Shown: in pieces, positions 1 through 6,877 of the stretch
Layout: each line of letters opens with the position of its first letter
Numbering within the stretch: the first letter of the stretch is position 1
IMG/VR virus record: IMGVR_UViG_3300025313_000136
Span: 1 to 20,645 of that record
Length of the DNA stretch: 20,645 nt
DNA from: a virus
Direction: 5' to 3' (one strand)
Program-made: the position numbers and the translations under genes
Notes under the pieces: generated by a model
What the model was told of the DNA's origin: nothing
What the model saw: only the letters and a program-made list of their open reading frames with translations
Databases searched by the model: none

Positions 1-402
1 GTGGAGTTAGCTGATAGATTAAGGGTATATGCGGAGTTAGAGACGTCCTTTTTCTTAGATCCTTTTCCTCTGAGTTACGGTTATTCAGTCTATAAGTTTA
101 AGAAGCAATGGAAAGCACATAATGAGTATTTTGCTGATGCAGTTGAATATGCTATACAGGCAATTAACTATCGCAGAAATGAGATGCTTGCTTTTAGTAC
201 TGAACTGATTGATCGCAAGGATTGGTTGGATAAGCGTCCATTATATGATGCTGAATTCAGAGAGTGGCGTATTGAAGAGAAGCAAGCATCTAAGCCTGAA
301 GTATTAACGGGTGCTGAGAAGATAGTTGTTGAGTATATGAAGGTACCGAGTGACGACCGCGTTAAGCCATTGAAAGATGACGAATGTCAAAACAAACAAT
401 AA
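1..402 (+). CDS. Hypothetical phage protein, possibly 5'-truncated
   Basis: The reading frame is open from the first base, where a GTG could serve as start, but the true start may lie outside the window. The visible 133 residues are charged and rich in Tyr, Glu and Lys, with no membrane segment, signal peptide or cysteine motif. The central part (about residues 30-75) looks helical. The 3' end overlaps the next gene by 19 bases, so the two are probably co-transcribed and translationally linked. I do not recognise the family. Its position upstream of terL makes a packaging or regulatory accessory role possible, but nothing in the sequence shows it. Confidence 0.7.
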   Translation: MELADRLRVYAELETSFFLDPFPLSYGYSVYKFKKQWKAHNEYFADAVEYAIQAINYRRNEMLAFSTELIDRKDWLDKRPLYDAEFREWRIEEKQASKPEVLTGAEKIVVEYMKVPSDDRVKPLKDDECQNKQ

Positions 403-1070
403 TTCTGTTGAAAGGCACTCAGTTTCATGGCTGGACAGTTATTAAGAAGTGTGATGAAGTTACGGGTACTCGCGCATCTTATATATGCAAATGTGAGTGC
501 GGTCTGATCAAGCCTGTTATTGCATCCCGTCTTATTTATGGGTTAACTAAGCGATGTAGGACGTGCTCTAACAAGATAATCAATAAGAAAGCAGTTGGGC
601 GTAAACGGCTCAATCGAATAGGCGAGAAGTATGGCAAGTGGAAAGTAGTTGATTTTGTAGGTCTTAAGCCAAGATTTGGAAATGAATACCGTCCTGTGTA
701 TAAGATTAGATGTGAGTGTGGCTTTGAAATCATTATGAAACAGTTCTGTAACATGAATACACGGGCGCCTAAATGCCACAATTGTTATAAAGGTCGAAAG
801 TACCACAACTCAATGATTAAAAATAAAGATTACTCTGGTGTTATTATCGACTCGAAATATGAAGGACATAAGTATAGTTATTCTGCTAATGATAATCGTG
901 AAGTCATCAAGAATTATACGAAGCCAATTAAGGGTAAATCTCCAAAAAGTTCTAGTGTTGATTCAGCAATGCATGATAGATTAATAGAGACACAACGTGA
1001 ACAAAATAACTATGATGTAGCAGGGGAATATACTATGGCTGGTCTATTAATGGGATGGAAAAAGAAATGA
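384..1070 (+). CDS. Protein with two tandem Cys4 zinc-ribbon-like repeats
   Basis: This 228-residue protein contains two copies of one module. Each begins with a G-x-x-(F/Y)-G-x-W-x-V strand (about residues 11-19 and 80-88), continues to a C-x-C-G knuckle (C37/C39 with C35 nearby; C110/C112) and closes with C-x2-C (C58/C61; C131/C134). Such modules are seen as DNA-binding parts of phage HNH or AP2-type endonucleases. No HNH, GIY-YIG or AP2 catalytic segment is visible here; the C-terminal third is basic and low-complexity. A nucleic-acid-binding role is inferred. The ATG at 384 lies inside the previous gene after a weak purine-rich site, and the stop overlaps the next start as ATGA. Confidence 0.85.
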   Translation: MSKQTIILLKGTQFHGWTVIKKCDEVTGTRASYICKCECGLIKPVIASRLIYGLTKRCRTCSNKIINKKAVGRKRLNRIGEKYGKWKVVDFVGLKPRFGNEYRPVYKIRCECGFEIIMKQFCNMNTRAPKCHNCYKGRKYHNSMIKNKDYSGVIIDSKYEGHKYSYSANDNREVIKNYTKPIKGKSPKSSSVDSAMHDRLIETQREQNNYDVAGEYTMAGLLMGWKKK

Positions 1071-1177
1071 ATGAACTGTTATTAATATGTCTATGTGGAT
1101 TAGCATCATTTGTATCAGCTGTTGCGGTGAATATGTATCTTGCTGGAGATTCTTGTGCGAACAAAAAGAAGGAATGA
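1067..1177 (+). CDS. Tiny single-pass membrane protein (36 aa)
   Basis: The start ATG overlaps the stop of the preceding gene (ATGA), a common arrangement for translational coupling. The product is 36 residues: a short N-terminus, one hydrophobic helix covering about residues 4-25, then a basic tail ending in K-K-K-E. The helix contains two cysteines (residues 8 and 10). It could be an inner-membrane peptide, but it lacks the two-gene layout of Rz/Rz1 spanins and is very short for a holin. Function unknown. Support comes from the coupling geometry and from the tight fit to the next gene, whose Shine-Dalgarno site lies in this gene's 3' end. Confidence 0.55.
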   Translation: MNELLLICLCGLASFVSAVAVNMYLAGDSCANKKKE

Positions 1178-1178
1178 T

Positions 1179-1445
1179 ATGGGGAAAGGATATCAACGAG
1201 CTGATTCGCTTGCTGAGATATTGGCAAAGCGCGCTGAGAAGCAACGGCTAACACCAGCGGACAGATGCCGACAGATTGTAGACAACTCAACCGTAGACAA
1301 AATGTCGACAGTTGCAAAGTATGGCACATTAGCCAATCCATATCAGTTCAAGACAACTGGCATGAAGCTTGAAGTGATTGAAGAGAAAGACTTGAGGAAA
1401 GAGATACCGGGACAGTTGGACTTGCAGACTAAAGAGAGTGAGTAA
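1179..1445 (+). CDS. Hypothetical protein (88 aa)
   Basis: The ATG at 1179 was chosen because AAGGA lies a few bases upstream, overlapping the end of the previous gene; an in-frame TTG at 1140 would overlap that gene deeply and has no better site. The product is hydrophilic: a basic helical N-terminus (about residues 1-40), a central part with T-V-D-K and a C-terminus rich in Glu, Lys and Gln. No cysteine cluster or membrane segment is present. The family is not recognised. It is the last gene before a 172-base gap, so it probably ends a small transcription unit. Confidence 0.7.
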   Translation: MGKGYQRADSLAEILAKRAEKQRLTPADRCRQIVDNSTVDKMSTVAKYGTLANPYQFKTTGMKLEVIEEKDLRKEIPGQLDLQTKESE

Positions 1446-1448
1446 GGA

Positions 1449-1476
1449 AATAGATATCTAGTTAAAGATACCTATT
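1449..1476 (+). terminator. Weak AT-rich hairpin in intergenic gap
   Basis: Eleven-base arms (1449-1459 and 1466-1476) pair with one mismatch around a six-base loop and are followed by a T-rich stretch. The stem is AT-rich, so this is at best a weak terminator or an RNA-processing site. The rest of the gap, to 1617, is AT-rich. I looked for a sigma70-type promoter there and found no convincing -35/-10 pair; a TTGATA at 1531 lacks a matching -10 at normal spacing. Confidence 0.3.
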
Positions 1477-1617
1477 TATTTACTCTTTAAGGGGCTTAAT
1501 AGAATATTGTAATAATTAAATATTAAAATATTGATATTAACAACGCTACCCTTACTGGGTCATTCGCGACAGGAACAATATATATAACTTTTTACTATCT
1601 GACAATAAGGAAAAAGA

Positions 1618-2016
1618 ATGATATCGATTGAGATAATGTTAGTAATGGCCTTTACTTTGATGGCTGGTGTAATGTATATGATGTGGCGTTACTTTGATAA
1701 TTTGATATGCGAACTTACTAGAGTAGTTGATTACTATGAAGAGAATGGTCGCTTTGGATTGAATTGTGAAAAGGAAGTTCTGAACAAGCGCATTGATTTG
1801 CATGAGCAAAAGACTAAAGATGCTATTCAAAGTAATTCTATTTGTTGCCGCTCTGCTATGGATAGAATAAACTCGCGCCTATTGGTATTGGAAAAAGATA
1901 AACACGGATCAATTAATGTAGTTATATCAGAACCAAAAAAGGATAAAGATAATGGAACACGTAAACCTACCTCCTCAAAAAATGTCTCTTCCGTATATAA
2001 TAAAAGCAACGAATGA
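1618..2016 (+). CDS. Membrane-anchored coiled-coil protein
   Basis: The 132-residue product starts with a hydrophobic helix (about residues 3-24, many Met residues), followed by a hydrophilic region with heptad-like spacing to about residue 105 and a Lys/Ser-rich tail. The start is well supported by AAGGAAAAAG just upstream. The same plan, an N-terminal anchor then a short coiled coil, recurs in the genes at 2918 and 6874, so these may form a diverged family. The 3' end overlaps the next gene by 65 bases. A membrane-tethered structural or adaptor role is inferred only from topology; no enzyme motif is present. Confidence 0.8.
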   Translation: MISIEIMLVMAFTLMAGVMYMMWRYFDNLICELTRVVDYYEENGRFGLNCEKEVLNKRIDLHEQKTKDAIQSNSICCRSAMDRINSRLLVLEKDKHGSINVVISEPKKDKDNGTRKPTSSKNVSSVYNKSNE

Positions 2017-2320
2017 AAGACGTGCTGAGCAGAACCAGGACCGCTTAGAACCACACATGCTGTTCTTGCCACATGATATATCAAGACGCATGAGTGAACA
2101 GCTACAGAAAGAGAATAGCGATATTCATATGTTTGTTCATCAGGCCTGTGTTCAATATCTTAATATGGTAGATAATGATCAAAGGGATTTAGATAAATGG
2201 CTAGCCTTGAGTGAGATGCAACTGAGCGAGTCTAATCACTGGAAAGGCTGGTCATATAATGAAGAAGATGAAGATATCTTTAAGCAGCCAAGAGTAAATA
2301 GTGATGAGGAAGGTGAATAG
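1952..2320 (+). CDS. Small protein with RHH-like core
   Basis: The product has 122 residues. The segment about residues 34-72 has a short strand (M-L-F-L-P), then helix, turn, helix ending in V-H-Q-A-C-V-Q-Y-L. This resembles the strand-helix-helix pattern of ribbon-helix-helix DNA-binding proteins, and the protein at 6379 has a matching arrangement. The C-terminus is very acidic (E-E-D-E-D). The ATG at 1952 follows AAGGATAAAGATA inside the preceding gene; an internal ATG at 1982 is possible but has no comparable site. The stop overlaps the next start by one base. DNA binding is inferred from the fold pattern alone. Confidence 0.75.
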   Translation: MEHVNLPPQKMSLPYIIKATNERRAEQNQDRLEPHMLFLPHDISRRMSEQLQKENSDIHMFVHQACVQYLNMVDNDQRDLDKWLALSEMQLSESNHWKGWSYNEEDEDIFKQPRVNSDEEGE

Positions 2321-2925
2321 TGGAACAAGTTGTCCTTAATATTGATCCTGTTTTGATGAGTAGGTTGAAGATCGTATATGCATTTCAAAAGAACTCATAT
2401 AACGTTGATCTTAAGCCTACATTTGAGAAGTGGATTCTCGAAGAGCTTGCTCTTGTTATAGGTAATGAAGAGCTGCGCATAGCTAACCAATCATTTTATG
2501 CACAGAGATCAGTTGCTGATGAAGTAATTAACAGGCCGCAGATAATACGACAACCATATGTTGAACCTATTGAAGCATTGCTCGAAAATGAATCTGAGTT
2601 TTCTGACGATCTAGCAATAGCTTTGGGTGTGTTGGATTATAAAAAGAAGAATCAGCATATATGGTGGGATTGTTGTTTATGTAGTCATTGTGGTGATGAA
2701 GAAGAAGATGATGATGGAGATAAACTTAGATGCAATTGCCATTCTTGCTGTGTATGTTGGTGTGAAGAAAGTCATTACTATACTAATAGCTACACTAAAG
2801 ATGGCGTGAAGTACAAATATAAAGGCGTGAAGCCTGATATTGGTTGTCCTGGTCATCGCGAATGTAAGTCTGTTCGACCTTTGAGTGTATCGGCTGCTTT
2901 ACGTTTGAGGAAAGATAATGATTGA
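2320..2925 (+). CDS. RHH-like N-terminus fused to cysteine-rich putative zinc domain
   Basis: This 201-residue protein starts at GTG 2320, preceded by AGGAAGGTG. Residues 1-47 show a strand (V-V-L-N-I) followed by two helices, similar in plan to the neighbour at 1952 and the protein at 6379. After a linker, residues 114-150 hold a dense cluster of Cys and His (C118, C119, C121, H123, C124, C138, C140, H141, C143, C144, C146, C148) interrupted by an acidic run, with further candidates at C176, H179 and C182. Several metal sites are possible. The combination suggests a nucleic-acid-binding regulator; the family is not recognised. The end overlaps the next gene by 8 bases. Confidence 0.8.
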   Translation: MEQVVLNIDPVLMSRLKIVYAFQKNSYNVDLKPTFEKWILEELALVIGNEELRIANQSFYAQRSVADEVINRPQIIRQPYVEPIEALLENESEFSDDLAIALGVLDYKKKNQHIWWDCCLCSHCGDEEEDDDGDKLRCNCHSCCVCWCEESHYYTNSYTKDGVKYKYKGVKPDIGCPGHRECKSVRPLSVSAALRLRKDND

Positions 2926-3265
2926 GCCAGAAGCAGTTCATAATAACGCTTTAGGTTTTGCTATTATATTAGTGTTAATCACCTTGGTGGCATTCGGCAT
3001 GTGGGTATACAAATCCTTTATATGGAAGCCCGAACCGTCCGTTAATGAAATGCCTCATCGTTATGATGGTTTGACACCGTTACAAGCGTTGCATGATATG
3101 GAAGAGCGAATAATGATGCTTGAAGACGGTATCATGGGTCTTATTAAGAGATGTGATAGCATTGAACTTGGTGATGAACGCGAAAGTATATCAAAGCGAC
3201 TTGATCATCTGGGCAAATGGATAAGTAAGATTGAAGACAAGGTGCAACGAAATGAAGAAATGTAA
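2918..3265 (+). CDS. Membrane-anchored coiled-coil protein
   Basis: The product has 115 residues. A short N-terminus is followed by one hydrophobic helix (about residues 12-32), a linker, and an amphipathic region from about residue 57 to the end with heptad spacing. The start has GAGGAAAG upstream. The C-terminal pattern E-S-I-S-K-R-L-x2-L...I-E-D-K resembles E-S-I-S-F-L-S-K-R-I-E-N-L-E in the protein at 6874, so the two may be paralogues. Topology suggests a single-pass protein with a cytoplasmic coiled coil. Function is unknown. A small zinc-ribbon-like gene begins inside its 3' end. Confidence 0.8.
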   Translation: MIEPEAVHNNALGFAIILVLITLVAFGMWVYKSFIWKPEPSVNEMPHRYDGLTPLQALHDMEERIMMLEDGIMGLIKRCDSIELGDERESISKRLDHLGKWISKIEDKVQRNEEM

Positions 3266-3410
3266 TGAATGCAATAGGCTATTCTTTGAGTCTAATAATT
3301 GGCCTGAGGGGTGCGATACGTGCACTATGTGCAGAGCATTCACTTATGAAATGAATGAGATAGAAAAATTACTGGAGAGTAATAACCATGAAGCCCAGCC
3401 AACTACGTAA
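3252..3410 (+). CDS. Small zinc-ribbon-like protein (52 aa)
   Basis: This short gene overlaps both neighbours (14 bases upstream, 23 downstream). Its product carries C4-x2-C7 near the N-terminus, then C21-x2-C24-x2-C27, the spacing expected for a compact zinc ribbon, followed by an acidic helix rich in Glu and Asn. Similar small ribbons occur at the N-termini of phage endonuclease VII-like proteins, but the catalytic part is absent here. The cysteine spacing is the main reason to accept it as real. Role unknown; possibly a nucleic-acid or protein-binding adaptor. Confidence 0.6.
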   Translation: MKKCNECNRLFFESNNWPEGCDTCTMCRAFTYEMNEIEKLLESNNHEAQPTT

Positions 3411-3573
3411 AATATTATGGCGAGTCATGATATGGAGAAATGCTCGTGAGCGTTGGATAGCAAATGAGCTATCTCAACACTTCTATAGAAATTATGAACG
3501 CAAGCCAAACGATATACAGAAGGTATCTAAAGGCCCATTCTTAATGAATTTAACATTCAAAGGGGCAAAGTAG
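3388..3573 (+). CDS. Small basic protein upstream of terL (61 aa)
   Basis: The product is strongly basic, with many Arg and Lys and a Trp-rich N-terminal helix (about residues 5-30). The start ATG at 3388 is preceded by GGAG in the overlapping upstream gene, and the stop lies three bases before the terL start. Position directly before terL is where the small terminase subunit often lies, but 61 residues is shorter than any typical TerS and I see no helix-turn-helix. It may be a packaging accessory or DNA-binding peptide; that is inference from charge and location. Confidence 0.65.
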   Translation: MKPSQLRKILWRVMIWRNARERWIANELSQHFYRNYERKPNDIQKVSKGPFLMNLTFKGAK

Positions 3574-3575
3574 TA

Positions 3576-4934
3576 ATGAAAATAAAGATGGATAAATTCG
3601 TACCAAGACACTATCAGGTTCCTATACTTGATGCAGTCATAAACAAAGGCTATAAACGTGTGTTGGCAATCCTTCCTCGACGTGCTGGTAAAGATATCTG
3701 TGCTTGGAATCTGGCTATTCATGCAGCGCTGTCTAAGACACAGGTAATCTATTATATCTTCCCATCTTATGCGCAAGGCAAGAAGGTAATATGGGATTCG
3801 GTAACCAACTCGGGTGATCGCTTTTTGGATTATATCCCTAAAGAAGTCATTCATTCTACCAACAGCCAAGAAATGAAGATTCGCTTTGTGAATGATAGCC
3901 TACTACAAATTGTAGGTAGCGATAATTACGATTCTTTGATGGGAACTAACTGTCAAATGGCAATATTCTCTGAGTATGCATTACAAGATCCTAGAGCTTA
4001 CCAATATATCCGCCCGATCCTGACCGCCAATCAGGGAACTGCTATCTTCTTGTCCACGCCACGAGGCAAGAACCATCTTTGGGAGTTATATCAGATCGCA
4101 CTCAACCTCGATGATTGGTTTGTGCTCAAGCTGACTGTTGAAGACACCGGTCATATCCCACTTGCTTTAATCGAAAAAGAAAAGACTGAAGGGGTGATGA
4201 GTGAAGACTTAATTCAGCAAGAATATTATACTTCGTTTACTATGGGTGTAGAGGGTGCGTACTATGCTAAATATATGGATAGAATGCGAGTAAAGGGACA
4301 GATTGGCCAGGTGCCATGGGAGTTCGGCTTTAAGGTACATACTGCATGGGATATTGGTATGCGTGACAGTACGACAATCATCTTCTTTCAGGTTATCGGG
4401 CAGACGGTTCGGATTATAGATTGCTATAGCAACTCTAAAGAAGGCCTTGAGCATTACGTAAATGTAGTCAACTCCAAGGAGTACTCATACGGAAAGCACA
4501 TAGCTCCGCATGATATCGCCGTGAACGAGTGGGGGTCAGGCATGACGCGTATTGAAAAGGCAAAACAGCTTGGAATTAAGTTCACAATCTCTGAAAACGT
4601 CAGTATAATGGACGGTATCGAATCAGTAAGAAGCGCGCTGAGTAAGATTTGGATTGATGAAGTGAATTGTGCTCCTTTGTTGAAATCACTGGAGAACTAT
4701 CGCCAAGAGTATGACAATAAGAAGAAAGTCTACAAATCACAACCTTTACATAACTTTGCGTCACACTTCTCCGATGCTATGAGGTATCTTTGCGTATCAC
4801 TGCCTAAGACACGCGACGGCCTATCAGCTGAAGAACTCGATAAACGTTACATGGATGCCGTGTATGGCAATAACAGTACAATGCCCGGGGTTTTTCGCGA
4901 TGACTTACCTCAAAGCGGCCCTGGGTTCTTTTAA
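3576..4934 (+). CDS. terL: Terminase large subunit (packaging ATPase/nuclease)
   Basis: TerL pumps phage DNA into the prohead through the portal and cuts the concatemer. The 452-residue length is typical. The N-terminal ATPase shows an adenine-binding Q-type segment (R-H-Y-Q-V-P, about residues 11-16), a deviant Walker A P-R-R-A-G-K-D (34-40), a Walker B ending in the catalytic pair S-E (132-133), and a coupling motif S-T-P-R-G (150-154). The C-terminal RNase H-like nuclease has candidate metal-binding acids D249 (A-W-D-I-G-M), D313 (A-P-H-D) and D410 (H-F-S-D-A). The start has AAGGGG upstream. The Walker A ends in Asp instead of Ser/Thr, as in some podoviral terminases. Identification is secure; the cutting mode (pac or cos) cannot be told. 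Confidence 0.97.
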   Translation: MKIKMDKFVPRHYQVPILDAVINKGYKRVLAILPRRAGKDICAWNLAIHAALSKTQVIYYIFPSYAQGKKVIWDSVTNSGDRFLDYIPKEVIHSTNSQEMKIRFVNDSLLQIVGSDNYDSLMGTNCQMAIFSEYALQDPRAYQYIRPILTANQGTAIFLSTPRGKNHLWELYQIALNLDDWFVLKLTVEDTGHIPLALIEKEKTEGVMSEDLIQQEYYTSFTMGVEGAYYAKYMDRMRVKGQIGQVPWEFGFKVHTAWDIGMRDSTTIIFFQVIGQTVRIIDCYSNSKEGLEHYVNVVNSKEYSYGKHIAPHDIAVNEWGSGMTRIEKAKQLGIKFTISENVSIMDGIESVRSALSKIWIDEVNCAPLLKSLENYRQEYDNKKKVYKSQPLHNFASHFSDAMRYLCVSLPKTRDGLSAEELDKRYMDAVYGNNSTMPGVFRDDLPQSGPGFF

Positions 4935-4943
4935 AGGGGTAAT

Positions 4944-5252
4944 ATGCTAATTACAATAGGGATTTTTCTAAAGAAAGTAATAGATAATGATATATCATTA
5001 AAATTAGCTATTTTATATACTTCATTAGAAATCATTAAACAAAAAGAAAAAATAAAAGTGATCGAAGATTATATAGGACGTAAGTCAGAATTTCCTGAAT
5101 TAATTCAAGCAACTAATGATATTGAAATTCAATTTATCAAGGCAAAAATTGAAAACCTTGAGGGTGTTCAAAATATCTTTTATGCTATAAATGGTTTGCC
5201 TGTAAGTATGAATGCCTTGATTAAAATTGATACAGAAAGATTTGAGAATTAA
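4944..5252 (+). CDS. Hypothetical protein, AT-rich gene
   Basis: The 102-residue product is rich in Ile, Lys and Glu and looks all-helical, with an amphipathic region from residue 15 to 75. No motif is recognised. The gene is visibly more AT-rich than terL and uses AAA, ATA and TTA codons heavily, which may mean later acquisition. The start follows AAGGGG, which lies at the terL stop. It leads a chain of tightly packed small genes running to the portal. Confidence 0.75.
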   Translation: MLITIGIFLKKVIDNDISLKLAILYTSLEIIKQKEKIKVIEDYIGRKSEFPELIQATNDIEIQFIKAKIENLEGVQNIFYAINGLPVSMNALIKIDTERFEN

Positions 5253-5253
5253 C

Positions 5254-5571
5254 ATGAGTAACTCAGTTTTAGTTAAAGAACTTTGCGATCACTTCATTTT
5301 TTATTACGACGGCATAAAAGCACAAAAAGATATAGATGAATCACCACTTTGGTATTATAAAAAAACTACACATGTATTAAAATTAGTTATGGAAGTTGGT
5401 TTATTAAAAGAACTATGCGAATTGCTTCCTAAGCATACGGAATGGATTGTGAGTGATATATTGGAAAATATACTTCCAGAAACAGGAGATTCAGTTCGCA
5501 TTTCAAAAGCATTATATGATATATCAGAAAAAATTGATCTTACTGCTAAACAAATATATTTAAAGGGTTAA
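5254..5571 (+). CDS. Hypothetical helical protein, paralogue of next gene
   Basis: The ATG at 5254, one base after the previous stop, gives M-S-N-S-V-L-V-K-E-L-C; an upstream in-frame non-ATG start would overlap the previous gene without benefit. The 105 residues are helical. Residues 1-75 align along their whole length with the next protein: both start M-S, then share L-C near residue 10, an F, a hydrophobic L-x-L-(V/I) helix, L-K-x-(L/F)-C, P-(K/D)-H and a C-terminal hydrophobic helix. This indicates tandem duplication. Function is unknown. AT-rich codon use resembles the gene before it. Confidence 0.8.
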   Translation: MSNSVLVKELCDHFIFYYDGIKAQKDIDESPLWYYKKTTHVLKLVMEVGLLKELCELLPKHTEWIVSDILENILPETGDSVRISKALYDISEKIDLTAKQIYLKG

Positions 5572-5572
5572 T

Positions 5573-5812
5573 ATGAGCGCTAACTCATTACTATTTAAAA
5601 AGCTTTGTGAAAAATATGAATTCAGTTTACGAGCGCTTGATGATTGCGTGAAGATGGATAACAAAAAGGGTGCGCAAGAATACTTTGATAAGATCGGTGG
5701 TTTATTGCGCTTGATCAAAGACCTGCATTACTTCAAGTCATTCTGTGATAAATATCCTGACCATGTATATAAAGTAATCGATCACCTTATATTTACTGAG
5801 CCAAAGGTATAA
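5573..5812 (+). CDS. Hypothetical helical protein, tandem paralogue
   Basis: This 79-residue protein is the shorter member of a tandem pair with the gene at 5254. The shared positions include the N-terminal L-C, the central L-L-R-L-I helix, F-C in place of L-C, P-D-H and a final hydrophobic helix. It lacks the roughly 25-residue C-terminal extension of its partner. The start is one base after the preceding stop and has AAAGGG upstream. Codon use is closer to the phage average than in the partner, so the two copies have diverged in composition. No known family is recognised. Confidence 0.8.
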   Translation: MSANSLLFKKLCEKYEFSLRALDDCVKMDNKKGAQEYFDKIGGLLRLIKDLHYFKSFCDKYPDHVYKVIDHLIFTEPKV

Positions 5813-5813
5813 C

Positions 5814-6377
5814 ATGATTTATGCAGACCTTCAGAACAAAAACATAGAAGACCTAAATGAACGCGTTGAGACTTTGGGGTTTTCTGTTCGCTCTATAAGC
5901 AAAAGTATCGCAGAGCTCAAATCGCAAATGGGCAAGGATATGGTTGAGCATGAACTTGCATCGTTCAATTTCCAGAAGAAGTTGGAGCAATCGTGTAATG
6001 CGCTTCATGAACTAACTCTCCAGGAAGACCTTGAGAGAAAAGAACTTGAAAAAGCTCATACGATACTCGATAACTCGCGCTTTGATGCATTTCGTGATGA
6101 TCGTGGTGAGTCGGTCGAGTCTCTTCCAATTGGCCCATTAGCCATCGTCCCATTAGGATCTTCTGGAGTAATGCCACCCAATGCTGAATGGACCGATAAA
6201 GATGCATATATAATTCATGGTTCATGTAAGGGTAATATGAGTAATATTGAATTTAAAGAATGCCATCACAAGCGCTTTGAAGGGCCATTTATAAAATGGG
6301 GCGGCACATACACCTGCAATAACTGTAAGACTTCAGAACTAGCATGTTATGAATGCAAAAAAGAACTAAAGGACTAA
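5814..6377 (+). CDS. Coiled-coil protein with C-terminal zinc-ribbon-like motif and capsid-like peptide
   Basis: The 187-residue product has three parts. Residues 1-85 form a long charged coiled coil. Residues 105-125 are a proline- and glycine-rich segment, P-L-A-I-V-P-L-G-S-S-G-V, followed by M-P-P, which closely resembles a stretch near residue 55 of the major capsid protein. Residues 137-185 hold C-x2-C...C-x2-C (in Y-T-C-N-N-C and C-Y-E-C) plus further Cys and His, consistent with a zinc ribbon. The start has AAAGG upstream, one base after the previous stop. A structural or assembly role that touches the capsid is a speculative reading of the shared segment. Confidence 0.8.
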   Translation: MIYADLQNKNIEDLNERVETLGFSVRSISKSIAELKSQMGKDMVEHELASFNFQKKLEQSCNALHELTLQEDLERKELEKAHTILDNSRFDAFRDDRGESVESLPIGPLAIVPLGSSGVMPPNAEWTDKDAYIIHGSCKGNMSNIEFKECHHKRFEGPFIKWGGTYTCNNCKTSELACYECKKELKD

Positions 6378-6378
6378 T

Positions 6379-6618
6379 ATGCAAGAAGCACCAATACAAT
6401 CATTAAGTTATGAACAACTCATTATGATCATGGATTCCATGAATGATGAAGATAAGAAGTGGCTCAACGAGATACGTACTATTCGCTTACCAGAGACACT
6501 TTACCTTTATGTGTTACAGCAAGCTAACTTAGATGGTAAGACGTTTGATGAGTGGGTGCGCAATGCCTGTATATCATATGCATTCCATCGTATGGCACAG
6601 AGGAAACATGATAAATAA
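6379..6618 (+). CDS. Small RHH-like protein
   Basis: The 79-residue product contains, at about residues 33-75, a strand (I-R-T-I-R-L-P) followed by two helices with a turn and W-V-R-N-A-C-I-S-Y-A. This is the clearest ribbon-helix-helix-like pattern in the window, and it parallels the segment at 1952 (L-P...V-H-Q-A-C-V-Q-Y-L). RHH proteins bind operators as dimers through the strand; here arginines alternate in it. An AAAGGA site precedes the ATG. The 3' end overlaps the next gene by 11 bases. It is a candidate binder for a palindrome such as the one at 7075, but no direct evidence links them. Confidence 0.8.
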   Translation: MQEAPIQSLSYEQLIMIMDSMNDEDKKWLNEIRTIRLPETLYLYVLQQANLDGKTFDEWVRNACISYAFHRMAQRKHDK

Positions 6619-6877
6619 AAAACTAATTGATCTTATAAATAAGTATCGCAGTAAAGTCGATGACTTAGAGGATATTTATGGTGATCAAGCACGCGCTATA
6701 ACTACCACTAGAGAATTCATTGATCTTATTTATAACTATCGCGTTGATAATTGTAGCGACGCTACTCATTCATCTCTTGCATATTTTGACGATGTTGATG
6801 AAATGAATGACCTCGAATCTTCTCTCCATAAGTTTTTTGAATGTTCAGTTCATGAATGTGATTGCGTGCAATCATGA
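6608..6877 (+). CDS. Hypothetical acidic protein (89 aa)
   Basis: The ATG at 6608 was chosen because AGAGGAAAC lies just upstream; an in-frame ATG at 6533 would sit deep within the preceding gene. The protein is acidic and helical. Two segments look alike, L-I-D-L-I-N-K-Y-R (about residues 6-14) and F-I-D-L-I-Y-N-Y-R (about 38-46), which suggests an internal repeat. Four cysteines cluster at the C-terminus but not in a clear metal-binding pattern. The stop overlaps the next ATG as ATGA. Function unknown. Confidence 0.75.
   Translation: MINKKLIDLINKYRSKVDDLEDIYGDQARAITTTREFIDLIYNYRVDNCSDATHSSLAYFDDVDEMNDLESSLHKFFECSVHECDCVQS

Noticed and set aside
543-806. Open frame on the minus strand (87 codons)
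   Set aside because: It lies wholly inside the zinc-ribbon gene, has no ribosome-binding site, and its composition is what the reverse of a Lys/Cys-rich gene gives.
1033-1341. Open frame on the minus strand (102 codons)
   Set aside because: It overlaps three well-spaced + strand genes and has no start signal.
1531-1536. TTGATA as a -35 box before the gene at 1618
   Set aside because: No acceptable -10 hexamer lies 16-18 bases downstream.
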